A stretch of 23,478 bases of DNA from Minisyncoccota bacterium (GTDB lineage: Bacteria > Patescibacteriota > Minisyncoccia > Phycocordibacterales > UBA9973). The translations under genes and the position numbers were made by a program. Below, one piece after another: positions 13,584-21,880 of the stretch; the first letter of the stretch is position 1; the number at the start of each line of letters is the position of its first letter. Location: contig JAGOOL010000002.1 in NCBI GenBank assembly GCA_017992485.1, positions 1 to 23,478 on the forward strand, written 5' to 3'. The notes beneath the pieces were generated by a model. It ran no database searches. It had not been told where the DNA came from and saw only the letters and a program-made list of their open reading frames with translations.

Positions 13584-14879
13584 ATGGACACCATGGAACC
13601 AAACATTCAATTAGACCCAAATTATAAGGAAAAAGAAGAAAAGAAAGTAGTGAGAACCGTTCAGCAGGACCATCGACGAACGGTTATTGTTGCTGCTTGC
13701 AGCGCGCTTGCTGTCGTTATTTTGTCGCTCGGCATCGTCTATGTATTTCGCACACAGATCTTTTCCTCGATCGCGAGCGACTATGCAACGTCAGAAAATA
13801 CGTCAACGAACAATACTAACGGCATAAAAACTGCGCTATTTTCCGGCGATAACATTATTACGTCCGCGGTCAAAAAAACCAATCCAGCAGTTGTTTCGAT
13901 TACGATCAGTAAGGATGTTCCGAAATACGAAACACAGAATTTTATCGATCCCTTCGGTTTCTTCTCAGCAGTTCCAAAACAGAACGGAACGACCAACCAA
14001 GAGATCGGCAACGGCTCTGGTTTCCTCGTTTCCGCTGACGGCTACATCGTGACGAACCGCCACGTCGTCGAAGATAGTGATGCTGACTACACTGTGACGC
14101 TCAATGATGGTAAAAAGTATGTCGCAAAGATCATAGCGATCGACGAACTCTACGACATTGCGATCATCAAAATCGAAGGCATTTCATTTCCATTTGTCGC
14201 ACTCGGTGACTCAAGCACGCTCGAACTTGGTTCAACGGTGATCGCTATCGGCAATGCGCTTGGTCAATTTAAAAACACCGTTTCAGTTGGCGTTGTTTCC
14301 GGACTGTCCCGCTCGATCACAGCGGGTGACGGCATGGGTAATAGTGAACAGCTCGAGCAGGTTATTCAGACAGACGCTGCGATCAATCCGGGTAACTCAG
14401 GCGGTCCACTCCTCGATCTCAACGGTGCAGTGGTCGGTATCAACGTTGCCGTCGCGCAAGGATCTCAGTCTATCGGTTTTGCTCTGCCGATCAATTCAGT
14501 GAAAGGTATTATTGCGTCAGTTAAAGCAACCGGGAAAATAATCCGACCGTACATCGGCGTGCGTTATATCCAAGTCGATGCAGCTGTTGTTGAAAGTCAG
14601 AAACTTTCGGTTGATTACGGCGTGCTCGTTCGTGCCGGAAACGGTAGTGCGGCGGGTGGTTCGCTCCCTGCGATCCTTAAAGGTTCGCCGGCAGAAAAAG
14701 CTGGGCTCAAAGAAGGCGATGTCATTATCGAAGTTGATGGAAAGAAGCTTGATGAAAATCAAAGCCTCGGTATCATTGTTCGTGAACACAAAGTTGGCGA
14801 CACGATCGTTCTCAAGATTATTCGCGGCGGCGCAACAAAAACCATTTCAGTAAAATTAGAAGAAGCACCTGCGAACTAA
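13584..14879 (+). CDS. htrA: HtrA/DegP-like serine protease with PDZ domain
   Basis: A 431-residue membrane-anchored quality-control protease. A charged cytoplasmic start (about 1-32) leads to one TM helix (33-55), a Ser/Thr/Asn linker, a trypsin-fold domain (about 90-325) and one PDZ domain (about 335-425). The triad is His160 (TNRHVV), Asp191 (ELYDIAII) and Ser272 (NPGNSGGPLL). The PDZ region shows ILKGSPAEKAGLKEGDVIIEVDG. It should degrade or refold damaged proteins outside the membrane. An internal ATG at 13593 is a possible start. The single PDZ and N-terminal anchor match the usual form in Gram-positive-like and CPR bacteria. A bidirectional terminator follows directly. Confidence 0.95.
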   Translation: MDTMEPNIQLDPNYKEKEEKKVVRTVQQDHRRTVIVAACSALAVVILSLGIVYVFRTQIFSSIASDYATSENTSTNNTNGIKTALFSGDNIITSAVKKTNPAVVSITISKDVPKYETQNFIDPFGFFSAVPKQNGTTNQEIGNGSGFLVSADGYIVTNRHVVEDSDADYTVTLNDGKKYVAKIIAIDELYDIAIIKIEGISFPFVALGDSSTLELGSTVIAIGNALGQFKNTVSVGVVSGLSRSITAGDGMGNSEQLEQVIQTDAAINPGNSGGPLLDLNGAVVGINVAVAQGSQSIGFALPINSVKGIIASVKATGKIIRPYIGVRYIQVDAAVVESQKLSVDYGVLVRAGNGSAAGGSLPAILKGSPAEKAGLKEGDVIIEVDGKKLDENQSLGIIVREHKVGDTIVLKIIRGGATKTISVKLEEAPAN

Positions 14880-14900
14880 ATCTCAAAATAATAAACAAAT

Positions 14901-14930
14901 AAAAAATCCCACATTGGTGGGATTTTTTAT
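14901..14930. terminator. Bidirectional intrinsic terminator
   Basis: AAAAAATCCCAC (14901-14912) and GTGGGATTTTTT (14917-14928) form a 12-bp perfect stem with loop ATTG. With A's on one side and T's on the other it serves both the HtrA gene (+) and the pseudouridine synthase gene (-). Confidence 0.93.
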
Positions 14931-15866
14931 TTAGATTTTCACCTCTCTCCATTCACCGGGTTTGAGTTTTCCGATCATGAACTTACCGATACGGATACGT
15001 TCGAGTTTCATTACTTTGAAGCCGAGTGCTTCGGTCATGCGACGGATCTGACGATTCTTGCCTTCAGTCAAAATAATTGAGAATGATTTTTCGCCGATCA
15101 AATTTACCTTACATGGACGAGTTTTATATTGATCCATTTTGAGGTCTCCGCCAATGAGCACGCCCTTTTCCATTTTATCTTTAAATATTCGCGTAACCAT
15201 TTTATCGACAGTAACGATATACTCTTTTTCATGATCCTTCTCAGGTGAAAGCATGTCGTCAGTGATGCGACCATCGTTCGTGAGGATGAGCAAACCGGTT
15301 GATTCTTTGTCGAGGCGACCAATGGGGAAGACTTTAGTTGGGAATTTAGAAGTTGAAACAATATCTTTTTCACCAGGCTGCGGCTGTGTTGTCACGATGC
15401 CGGCCGGTTTGTTATATAAAAAGTAGCGGTAGTCTTTGCCTTTGCCGCGGAGTTCGATCTTGTCAGTCGGGAGAACGCGCATGCCGAGCGTTGCTTTGAC
15501 ACCGTTGACGTAGACTTTGCCGCCCTCGATCAATTCATCCGCTTCACGACGAGTTGCTTTGCCGGTGTTGCGAAGTGCAACATTGATGCGTTCTTTACCG
15601 TCATTAACTTTTGGAACAACAGGAACGGGAATAGCTTTGGCTGGACGTGCGCTTCGTGGTGCGCTTGCTACACCAGTTCGCCCAGTTGATAAACCGGAAC
15701 GAAAGCCAGATTTAGGAAAACCTGATTGTCGCGACTTGTTGCCAGTAGAAGGTTTTTCTTTACCGAATTGTTTGCCGTCGCCAGAAGAGGCGCGGTTTTT
15801 TGATTTATTGCCCGTCTGTCGAGTACTTGGACGCGCGTTTGGCCGTGAGGCATTGTTTCTTTCCAT
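14931..15866 (-). CDS. rluF: RluF-like 23S rRNA pseudouridine synthase with disordered basic N-tail
   Basis: A 311-residue RsuA/RluB/RluE/RluF-family enzyme that converts a uridine in rRNA to pseudouridine. It has an S4 RNA-binding domain (about residues 92-138, with GKATRREADELIEGGKVYVNG), the catalytic motif IGRLDKESTGLLILTNDG with Asp186, and the C-terminal KNRQIRRM motif. DHEKEYIVTVDK and LERIRIG resemble E. coli RluF (U2604) more than RluB, so RluF is the best guess. The first 90 or so residues are an Arg/Lys/Ser/Gly-rich, probably disordered tail not present in E. coli RluF. It is second in a unit behind the MFS gene (28-base gap); AGGA seven bases before the ATG is a plausible ribosome-binding site, one of very few in the window. 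Confidence 0.88.
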   Translation of the reverse strand: MERNNASRPNARPSTRQTGNKSKNRASSGDGKQFGKEKPSTGNKSRQSGFPKSGFRSGLSTGRTGVASAPRSARPAKAIPVPVVPKVNDGKERINVALRNTGKATRREADELIEGGKVYVNGVKATLGMRVLPTDKIELRGKGKDYRYFLYNKPAGIVTTQPQPGEKDIVSTSKFPTKVFPIGRLDKESTGLLILTNDGRITDDMLSPEKDHEKEYIVTVDKMVTRIFKDKMEKGVLIGGDLKMDQYKTRPCKVNLIGEKSFSIILTEGKNRQIRRMTEALGFKVMKLERIRIGKFMIGKLKPGEWREVKI

Positions 15867-15894
15867 CTATGCATCCTACGCGAAAAAGAGAAAA

Positions 15895-17058
15895 TTAGCG
15901 AGTGTCCTTAATTCTCGCAGCTGGAATAATAGCGAGGAGACACAGCACACCGAGGCATGAGAAAAGGGCGATATAACTATATGCGCCGATAATAAGTGCT
16001 CCGAGTATCGGAACAATAACACCAGCGAGTGGAGCAACGGCACGGTAGACACTGACGAGTCCAGTATCTTCTTCATCAACATGTTTAAAAAAGTAACTGT
16101 CAGACATTACTTCAACAGTAGCGGCTCCAATACGGGTAACCAAAAGTGTTATTGCCCACACCCATATTGTCGGCGATTCGATCGAGGTGATCATGAGGGT
16201 GGCGAGACCCATAACAATAAGGCCAAAGATGAGAATTTCCTTTTCACCAAAGCGCATGTCGGCGATACGGCCGAGTGGATACTGCAAGAGAACAAATGGC
16301 GAAAGCATAACAAAGAAAATGATACTGATCTCTCGCCAGCCGAAACCGATCGTGTTTGCGAGGTAGAGCGGCGTGTAAATCACCATGACTACGTAAAATG
16401 TTTGGAGCAAGAAATTGACGAGGAATATTGAAGAAAGATTTTTACTCTTAAAGATCTTGCGGAAATTGAGACCAACTCTGATCGGCTTGAACTTGTGTGT
16501 ATTGAGCATGGTTCCGGCCTTGTAGAGTGTGAGCAATGAGAAGAAAACCAAAATAGCGCCAATGAGGTAGAGCAAGTTGAAGCCGCCGTGCTCGAGGATC
16601 GTTCCAGTGCCAAGCAGTGCGAGCATCCAGGCGACATTGAGAACAGTGAGGTAAATACCGCGGATCTTGCCCGTGTCAGCATTGTCAGTTGCATGCTCGA
16701 CCATAATGTCGAAGCCATACAGGATGAGAGAGTTGTGTGAAAGGTACAAGATAAAAAGCGCCGCTGAAATAATACTGAAGCTTGCTTGTGAAAGTCCAGT
16801 GAGTGCAAAGATCGAAATGAGCAGCAGGAGCGCGACAAAGAGTAAGCTGCCATTGATCGCAATCTTGCGTGGTGCCCAAAAGAGCAAAGCGAGAAGCGAA
16901 ATGAATGCAGCAATACTAAAAAGCGGTCCGACCGCATTTTCGCCGAAGAGTTGTGAGGCAAATGTTGAGTTGGCGTAACTAACAAGCGCTAAGTGAAGCG
17001 AGAATAGAAAACCGGTAATGAGCGCGTACCTGAGCGCTCTTACTTTTACAATGCGCAT
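15895..17058 (-). CDS. MFS transporter
   Basis: A 387-residue major facilitator superfamily membrane protein with about 12 hydrophobic helices in two halves, from ALITGFLFSLHLALVSYA to SYIALFSCLGVLCLLAII. The loop between TM2 and TM3 carries WAPRKIA in place of the usual GxxxD-R-x-G-R-R motif. A similar signature in the second half, YPLGRIADMRFGEKEILIFG, is well preserved and supports MFS. Substrate is unknown; a drug or metabolite exporter is possible. TATAAT 8 bases before the ATG suggests a leaderless message, which probably continues into the pseudouridine synthase gene. Confidence 0.88.
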   Translation of the reverse strand: MRIVKVRALRYALITGFLFSLHLALVSYANSTFASQLFGENAVGPLFSIAAFISLLALLFWAPRKIAINGSLLFVALLLLISIFALTGLSQASFSIISAALFILYLSHNSLILYGFDIMVEHATDNADTGKIRGIYLTVLNVAWMLALLGTGTILEHGGFNLLYLIGAILVFFSLLTLYKAGTMLNTHKFKPIRVGLNFRKIFKSKNLSSIFLVNFLLQTFYVVMVIYTPLYLANTIGFGWREISIIFFVMLSPFVLLQYPLGRIADMRFGEKEILIFGLIVMGLATLMITSIESPTIWVWAITLLVTRIGAATVEVMSDSYFFKHVDEEDTGLVSVYRAVAPLAGVIVPILGALIIGAYSYIALFSCLGVLCLLAIIPAARIKDTR

Positions 17059-17066
17059 ATAGCATC

Positions 17067-17072
17067 ATTATA
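17067..17072 (-). promoter_or_regulatory. -10 box of the MFS gene
   Basis: On the minus strand a perfect TATAAT (17067-17072) ends 8 bases before the ATG at 17058. No -35 or TGN extension is evident. Confidence 0.55.
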
Positions 17073-17122
17073 AATGAGTTTTAGGAGAAATGGAGATTCG
17101 GGTTGGGGATGAAATTACAAAT

Positions 17123-17147
17123 AAAAAAAACCAGATATTATTCTGGT
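17123..17147 (-). terminator. Intrinsic terminator of the RNase J unit
   Basis: On the minus strand ACCAGA (17142-17147) pairs with TCTGGT (17130-17135) around six bases and is followed by a run of eight T's. It lies 22 bases beyond the RNase J stop. Confidence 0.8.
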
Positions 17148-17168
17148 AATTTTATTAAGACTTTTTAC

Positions 17169-19259
17169 TTACACACTCAACACTACCGGAATAACAAGCG
17201 GACGCTTTGCTGTTTTCTGGAAGAGGAATTTTGAGATGTTGTCGCCGAGCTGTGTTTTTACCATGTCGAAGTTAACTGGGTTTTGACCAGCGACGCCGTC
17301 TTCGACGGTCTTCTTGATGATGTGGCGAGCCGCACGGAGGAGTTCCTGGTTTTCTTTGAGGTAGATGAAACCACGAGAAATGAGGTCAGGGGACTTCTTG
17401 AGTTTGCCAGTTGATGGATCAACAACAGCGATCACGATGAACATACCGTCTTGGGCAAGCATCTGTCGATCACGGATAACAACTTCTTGAACGTCGCCGA
17501 TCGAGAAACCGTCAACCATCATGGCTGCAGATGGAGCTTTTTCAGGGCGAAGTGTGATCTTCTCACCATCAGCACTGATTTCAATGATCGAACCGTTGTC
17601 AGGAACGATAATGTTTTCTTCTGGAACACCAGTTTCCATAGCGAGGCGCTTGTGCGACTGGAGCATCGAGTGGTGACCGTGGATTGGAATAAAGAATTTT
17701 TCGTGCACTTTATTGTGGAGCCAACGAATATCTTCTTTGTTGCCGTGACCAGTTGCGTGAACGTAGTCTTCACCAGATGTTCGGAAGGTAACGATCTTCA
17801 CACCTTGACGAGCAAGGCCGTCCTTGAGACGCTGCACAGAGTTTTCGTTACCAGGAACGATCGAAGCCGAGAGAATGATTGTGTCACCCTTTTGAAGCTT
17901 GAACTTGGCATGTGTTTTGTTTGCGGCACGGTTGAGCGCGGCAAATTCTTCACCCTGAGCACCAGTTACGAGAAGAATAATCTTGTCAGGTGGATAGTTC
18001 GGCATATCTTCGAGGGTAATGATCGTATCTTTCTTTGGCGTCAGCAAACCAGCTTCGATAACGATGCCGATGTTGTTCTTCATTGAGCGACCTTCGAGGA
18101 CGATTTTCTTACCGAGACTTTCAGCAATGTGAATGATCTTGATGAGACGAGTGATGTGCGAAGCAAAAGCGGCAATAATAATACGGCCGTTTTTGTTTTC
18201 AGTAATAAGACGCTCGAGACCTTGGTGTACCTTGACTTCAGCGAGAGCGAAACCTTCGTTCTCGATGTTTGTTGAGTCAGTCATGAGCATGAGGACTTTT
18301 GCTTTATCAAAAATCTCGTACTCTTTTTCTTCACTCGCAGAAACGATGCCGTCGATCTGGTCGAGTTTGTAGTCACCAGGGTTGATGATCCAACCATGTG
18401 GTGTATCAACAATGACACCCATTGAGTCTGGAATAGTGTGTGTGACACCCCAGAACTTGATTTTCATTTTACCAAGCGTTACTGTTTCGTCTTTTTCAAC
18501 AACAATAGCGTTGAGTGGTGGAAGGTGAGGGAATTCAGTCTGACGCTTCTTCATAAGGAGAACAGAAAGGTTTCGAGAGTACACTGGAGGATTGCCGATA
18601 CGTGAAAGGACAATCGGAACGCCGCCGATGTGGTCCAAGTGACCGTGCGTAATGATGAGCGCGCGGATTTTGTCCTTGCGTTCTTCGAGGTAGCGAGTGT
18701 TCGGGATAACGTAGTCGATACCTGGGGTATCTTCTTTTGCAAATTCCATACCGGCATCGATGACAACGATGTCGTCTTCAGTTTCGATGACAGTCATGTT
18801 CTTGCCGATTTCTTCGACGCCGCCGAGTGGCACGATACGAATAACACCAGGTGCTACAGGTGGTATAGATGAAGTGCGAGGGCGTTCACTACGAGCAGGA
18901 GTCGCTGATTGCTCAGGCTGCTTTGGGCGGCGAGATTTGCCGAACTTGCCTCCATACTGGAAGGTTTTTGTTCGAGTTGTTTTCTTGGCACCGCCGCGAC
19001 TTGCTCCATGGGGGCTACTCGAATGACCTGCGCCAGAGCGTACTCCTGTGCTGTGGGAATTAGTTCCATGCGATGAGGTGCGGTGATCTGATGATCCGTG
19101 TGCGCTCGTACTACCAGCAGATGCGCCGTGCGCTGCTGCACTGTGTGCAGATGTACTATGTGACGATCTAAATGTCTTTGTGTCTGATGATGGACGAGCT
19201 GTTCGATCGTACGGTCGGTCAGATGGTATTCTTTTCTTTGGTGGATAATTGTTTTCCAT
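17169..19259 (-). CDS. rnj: Ribonuclease J with a histidine-phased N-terminal repeat tail
   Basis: A 696-residue metallo-beta-lactamase/beta-CASP ribonuclease that cuts RNA internally and trims it from the 5' end, central to mRNA decay and rRNA processing in bacteria that rely on RNase J. The catalytic part starts near residue 138 with IRIVPLGGVEEIGKNM. The zinc motif HGHLDH is residues 205-210; MTDSTNIE, LEGRSM, HATGHGNKEDI and FFIPIHGHHSML follow as in the family. The C-terminal region (from about 585) matches the RNase J dimer domain. Family members are near 555 residues; the extra length is a disordered tail holding 11 five-residue units (34-88), nine starting with His, then a Lys/Arg-rich stretch. 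TAATAT sits 6 bases before the ATG; a TATAAA lies further up. Confidence 0.95.
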   Translation of the reverse strand: MENNYPPKKRIPSDRPYDRTARPSSDTKTFRSSHSTSAHSAAAHGASAGSTSAHGSSDHRTSSHGTNSHSTGVRSGAGHSSSPHGASRGGAKKTTRTKTFQYGGKFGKSRRPKQPEQSATPARSERPRTSSIPPVAPGVIRIVPLGGVEEIGKNMTVIETEDDIVVIDAGMEFAKEDTPGIDYVIPNTRYLEERKDKIRALIITHGHLDHIGGVPIVLSRIGNPPVYSRNLSVLLMKKRQTEFPHLPPLNAIVVEKDETVTLGKMKIKFWGVTHTIPDSMGVIVDTPHGWIINPGDYKLDQIDGIVSASEEKEYEIFDKAKVLMLMTDSTNIENEGFALAEVKVHQGLERLITENKNGRIIIAAFASHITRLIKIIHIAESLGKKIVLEGRSMKNNIGIVIEAGLLTPKKDTIITLEDMPNYPPDKIILLVTGAQGEEFAALNRAANKTHAKFKLQKGDTIILSASIVPGNENSVQRLKDGLARQGVKIVTFRTSGEDYVHATGHGNKEDIRWLHNKVHEKFFIPIHGHHSMLQSHKRLAMETGVPEENIIVPDNGSIIEISADGEKITLRPEKAPSAAMMVDGFSIGDVQEVVIRDRQMLAQDGMFIVIAVVDPSTGKLKKSPDLISRGFIYLKENQELLRAARHIIKKTVEDGVAGQNPVNFDMVKTQLGDNISKFLFQKTAKRPLVIPVVLSV
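18996..19160 (-). repeat. 15-bp tandem repeat coding for a His-phased pentapeptide array in RNase J
   Basis: Eleven consecutive 15-base units code for residues 34-88. Units read HSTSA, HSAAA, HGASA, GSTSA, HGSSD, HRTSS, HGTNS, HSTGV, RSGAG, HSSSP, HGASR. His occupies the first place in nine of eleven. Codons differ widely between units, so the phase is kept at protein level rather than by recent DNA duplication. Confidence 0.85.
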
Positions 19260-19311
19260 ATACTGATATTAGATTACTTTATAATTGTAGACTTAGTTGA
19301 TAAATTTTTAA

Positions 19312-21057
19312 TTACTTTTTTATTAAGAAATTCCAAACTTTTTCCGTTTCGAGATACCAGTTATAGGAATCACGGAATCTATCTGAAGGCAAAATGACAC
19401 CAGTTGTCTTATTCTCTCCTACATTATTTTCACGACGAGCTTCGAGGTAGAGCGGGGAATACAAGAAGGCGACTGGTGCATTTTTCTCTATGTCAGCCTC
19501 GATTGTGGCAAGAGCGGCCTGTCGTTGTTCGGTGTCTGTTGTGGCAAAAAGGTCAGTAAAGGCTTTGTCGACGACGGCACTCTTGTACATTGCGACATTC
19601 AAACCCGGGTTTTGTGTTTGGTTTGAATTCCAAAATGAGTAGAGACTGCCTGTGTCTGTGACGAATTCTCCAAAGAGGAGAGCGTCGTAGTCACGCGGAC
19701 GGATAATGTCCTGGTTGAGGTCGCCGAGACCATAAATTTTTACTTCAATTGAGAATCCTATAGCTTCGAGGTTCTCTTTGAGTATATCAGCTGTTGCAAC
19801 AAGTTCCGGCATATCAGCTGTTGTAATTGAAAAACTCAAGTTCGTTGTTATTTTGGTCTTACTGTCTGCTTTTGTTCGTGTGCCATCTTCATTTAGTTTC
19901 CAGCCGGCTTTTTCAAGTGTTTCGGCCGGACTCATCGTCTGTGGAGTCTCTTCGACATCATTTTGTAAAAAAATGTCAGGCACCGGTCCGTTGATCGGTA
20001 CACCATAGCCGCTCAAGACTTTGTCGACAATTTGCTGTTTATTGATGCTGTGTTTGACTGCATTCACAACCGCAGGATCATTAAAGATCGGATTCTGATT
20101 CTTGTTCATGAATAGACCAAAAATGCGAGGTAGTCTGCGGCTGGTAATAATTTTACCTTTTTCAGCCAAGGCTTTTGCTCGTTCAGGTGAAAGACCGGAA
20201 GCCACATCGATCTTATTTGAACTCAGTGCATTACCAAGTTCGCGTTCATTGGCAAAAGAAACAAGAACAAGTTTGGCAATGAGCGGCTTGCTCAAATTGA
20301 ACTTTTTGAATGGTGACATAACAAATTCATCAGCAATACCGGAAGCGTTTCGATTTACTGAGTCAATTGTGTATGGACCTGAACCGATTGCGTTGATATT
20401 GAGAGAACTGAAAGCAAATTCTTCCGGTGAAAGTCCTCCCCATAGGTGCGCCGGCATAATACCGACTGTTACTAGCTCGAGGAATGGAGAAAATGCTTGA
20501 TTGAGACTAAAAGCGACAGTGAGTTCGTCTATTTTAGCAATAGTGACACCTTTCCATCCGGATTTCTTTGGGCTGTCTATCAACGGATGCTGTATTTGAT
20601 TGATTGTATAGATGACATCATTTGCCGTGACTTTAGAATTGTCATGGAAATAGGCGTCGTCTCTCAATATAAATGTGTACGTCTTACCATCTGGACTGAC
20701 ACTATATGATTCGGCAAGGTCAGGTCTCGGTGTTCCATGTTCATCAAGACGCATAAGGCCCGAATAAACGAGCGCGGTGAGGTCTTTGTCTGAATCTGAA
20801 ACAGCGAGGACTGGGTTAACGAACCTTGGAGTACCGATAATGCCTTCGCGGAGTGTGCCTCCGCGAATAGGTACATCAGTGCTTCCTTTGGCATTCAAGA
20901 TGCCAAGCATCCAAATAAGGGTGACAATTGCCACGCAAAAAAAGGCCAGAAATGATGCCAATTCCTTTCTATTGAATGATCTAATTGAATTCTGACCCTT
21001 GCGCCGGAGCTCAGGGAGAGAAAAATTGCGCGGAGTACGCGCTTTTTGGTTTGCCAT
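19312..21057 (-). CDS. Membrane-anchored peptide ABC transporter substrate-binding protein (SBP family 5)
   Basis: A 581-residue protein. A basic cytoplasmic start (about 1-32) precedes one TM helix (33-54) in place of a lipoprotein signal. The rest is an extracellular family 5 solute-binding domain like OppA/DppA: GGTLREGIIGTPRFVNPVLA near its start, the signature LVYSGLMRLDEHGTPRPDLAESYSVSPDGKTYTF, and DPAVVNAVKHSINKQQIV in the second lobe. It should bind peptides or similar ligands. No permease or ATPase gene lies in this window, so any transport partner is elsewhere or absent. It starts 15 bases after the secG stop with no Shine-Dalgarno, consistent with one operon. Fifty-two bases separate it from RNase J, with no terminator between. 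Confidence 0.92.
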   Translation of the reverse strand: MANQKARTPRNFSLPELRRKGQNSIRSFNRKELASFLAFFCVAIVTLIWMLGILNAKGSTDVPIRGGTLREGIIGTPRFVNPVLAVSDSDKDLTALVYSGLMRLDEHGTPRPDLAESYSVSPDGKTYTFILRDDAYFHDNSKVTANDVIYTINQIQHPLIDSPKKSGWKGVTIAKIDELTVAFSLNQAFSPFLELVTVGIMPAHLWGGLSPEEFAFSSLNINAIGSGPYTIDSVNRNASGIADEFVMSPFKKFNLSKPLIAKLVLVSFANERELGNALSSNKIDVASGLSPERAKALAEKGKIITSRRLPRIFGLFMNKNQNPIFNDPAVVNAVKHSINKQQIVDKVLSGYGVPINGPVPDIFLQNDVEETPQTMSPAETLEKAGWKLNEDGTRTKADSKTKITTNLSFSITTADMPELVATADILKENLEAIGFSIEVKIYGLGDLNQDIIRPRDYDALLFGEFVTDTGSLYSFWNSNQTQNPGLNVAMYKSAVVDKAFTDLFATTDTEQRQAALATIEADIEKNAPVAFLYSPLYLEARRENNVGENKTTGVILPSDRFRDSYNWYLETEKVWNFLIKK

Positions 21058-21072
21058 AGGGTAGGTGTGTTG

Positions 21073-21297
21073 TTACCGAAGGATAAACGAAGTAACTGCA
21101 GCCGCAGCGAAAAGGATCGCAACAACGATCGTGAAGTAAAACAGGAACTTCTCAAAACCTCTTCGAGTATGGTAGTTAGCGACACTGTCGCCACCGCCTA
21201 AAGAAGCACCGACGCCGGCACTAGATACTTGAAGGAGGATTCCCGCAATGAGGAAGATTGAGAGCACAATCTGAATGATAGGTAGATACGATTGCAT
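21073..21297 (-). CDS. secG: Preprotein translocase subunit SecG
   Basis: A 74-residue protein with two TM helices (about residues 5-22 and 52-72) and the conserved SecG loop LLQVSSAGVGASLGGG between them. It is the small accessory subunit of the SecYEG channel and helps SecA-driven export. Size is typical. It heads a minus-strand unit with the solute-binding protein and perhaps RNase J, with a clear upstream promoter. Many proteins in this window carry signal peptides or anchors that would use this channel. Confidence 0.95.
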   Translation of the reverse strand: MQSYLPIIQIVLSIFLIAGILLQVSSAGVGASLGGGDSVANYHTRRGFEKFLFYFTIVVAILFAAAAVTSFILR

Positions 21298-21312
21298 ATT
21301 CGGTATGAATCC

Positions 21313-21340
21313 ATACTAGCATAAAACCATATTTCAGCAA
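21313..21340 (-). promoter_or_regulatory. Promoter of the secG unit
   Basis: On the minus strand TTGCTG (21335-21340), a 16-base spacer and TGC-TAGTAT (TAGTAT at 21313-21318) form a promoter with extended -10. The leader would be about 10 bases. Confidence 0.65.
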
Positions 21341-21444
21341 CTTTTACGGCAAATCGGGCAGTTTTATGTGTATTACTCTATATATAGTGTGAGATGGGAT
21401 GTATTGCTTATTCCACAACCAAAAGGTAGGGTAAATAAAAAGCC

Positions 21445-21804
21445 ATGAAAAAGACCACTAGAAACACCAAGAAGTTGACCCTTGTGGAGGCGCAGAAGAT
21501 CGTCCATACGTGGGTTTCTAATCCAAAGTTCAAAGTAGGATATTTCCCTCCATTTCAAATGCTGGCACAACTTATGGAAGAAGCCGGCGAAGTTTCTCGG
21601 GAAGTCGCACACCTCCACGGTTTTAAGAAGAAGAAAAAAGGCGAAATCACTGATGGACTCGAAATCGAGCTCGGCGACGTTCTCTTTGCAGTTATCTGCT
21701 TGGCCAATTACCACGAACTTAACCTTGCTGAGATTTTCCAAAAATCTATGGATAAAAGGAATAATCGTGACAACAGTCGTTTTGAGAAAAAACCTCGGAA
21801 TTGA
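21445..21804 (+). CDS. MazG-like nucleotide pyrophosphohydrolase
   Basis: A 119-residue all-alpha NTP pyrophosphohydrolase. The metal-binding pair of motifs is visible: EEAGE (residues 45-49, EExxE) and ELGDVLF (75-81, ExxD). These enzymes cut NTPs or dNTPs to monophosphate and pyrophosphate, clearing aberrant nucleotides. One MazG domain only, as in YpjD-type proteins, with an unusual Lys-rich loop (KKKKKGE, about 61-67) between the motifs and a basic tail. The gene ends in TGA, the clear evidence that UGA is a stop here. Upstream, TATAGT at 21383-21388 may be the -10; TAAATA at 21432-21437 is a weaker, closer option. A terminator follows. Confidence 0.9.
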   Translation: MKKTTRNTKKLTLVEAQKIVHTWVSNPKFKVGYFPPFQMLAQLMEEAGEVSREVAHLHGFKKKKKGEITDGLEIELGDVLFAVICLANYHELNLAEIFQKSMDKRNNRDNSRFEKKPRN

Positions 21805-21834
21805 AAGAAAAACTAAAAATGAAGAAGTATGAAG

Positions 21835-21867
21835 AAATCCACAGATAACACTGTGGATTTTATTTTT
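21835..21867 (+). terminator. Intrinsic terminator of the MazG-like gene
   Basis: AAATCCACAG (21835-21844) and CTGTGGATTT (21851-21860) form a 10-bp perfect stem with loop ATAACA, followed by TATTTTT. Confidence 0.9.
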
Positions 21868-21880
21868 GGCAAGTTTTGGG

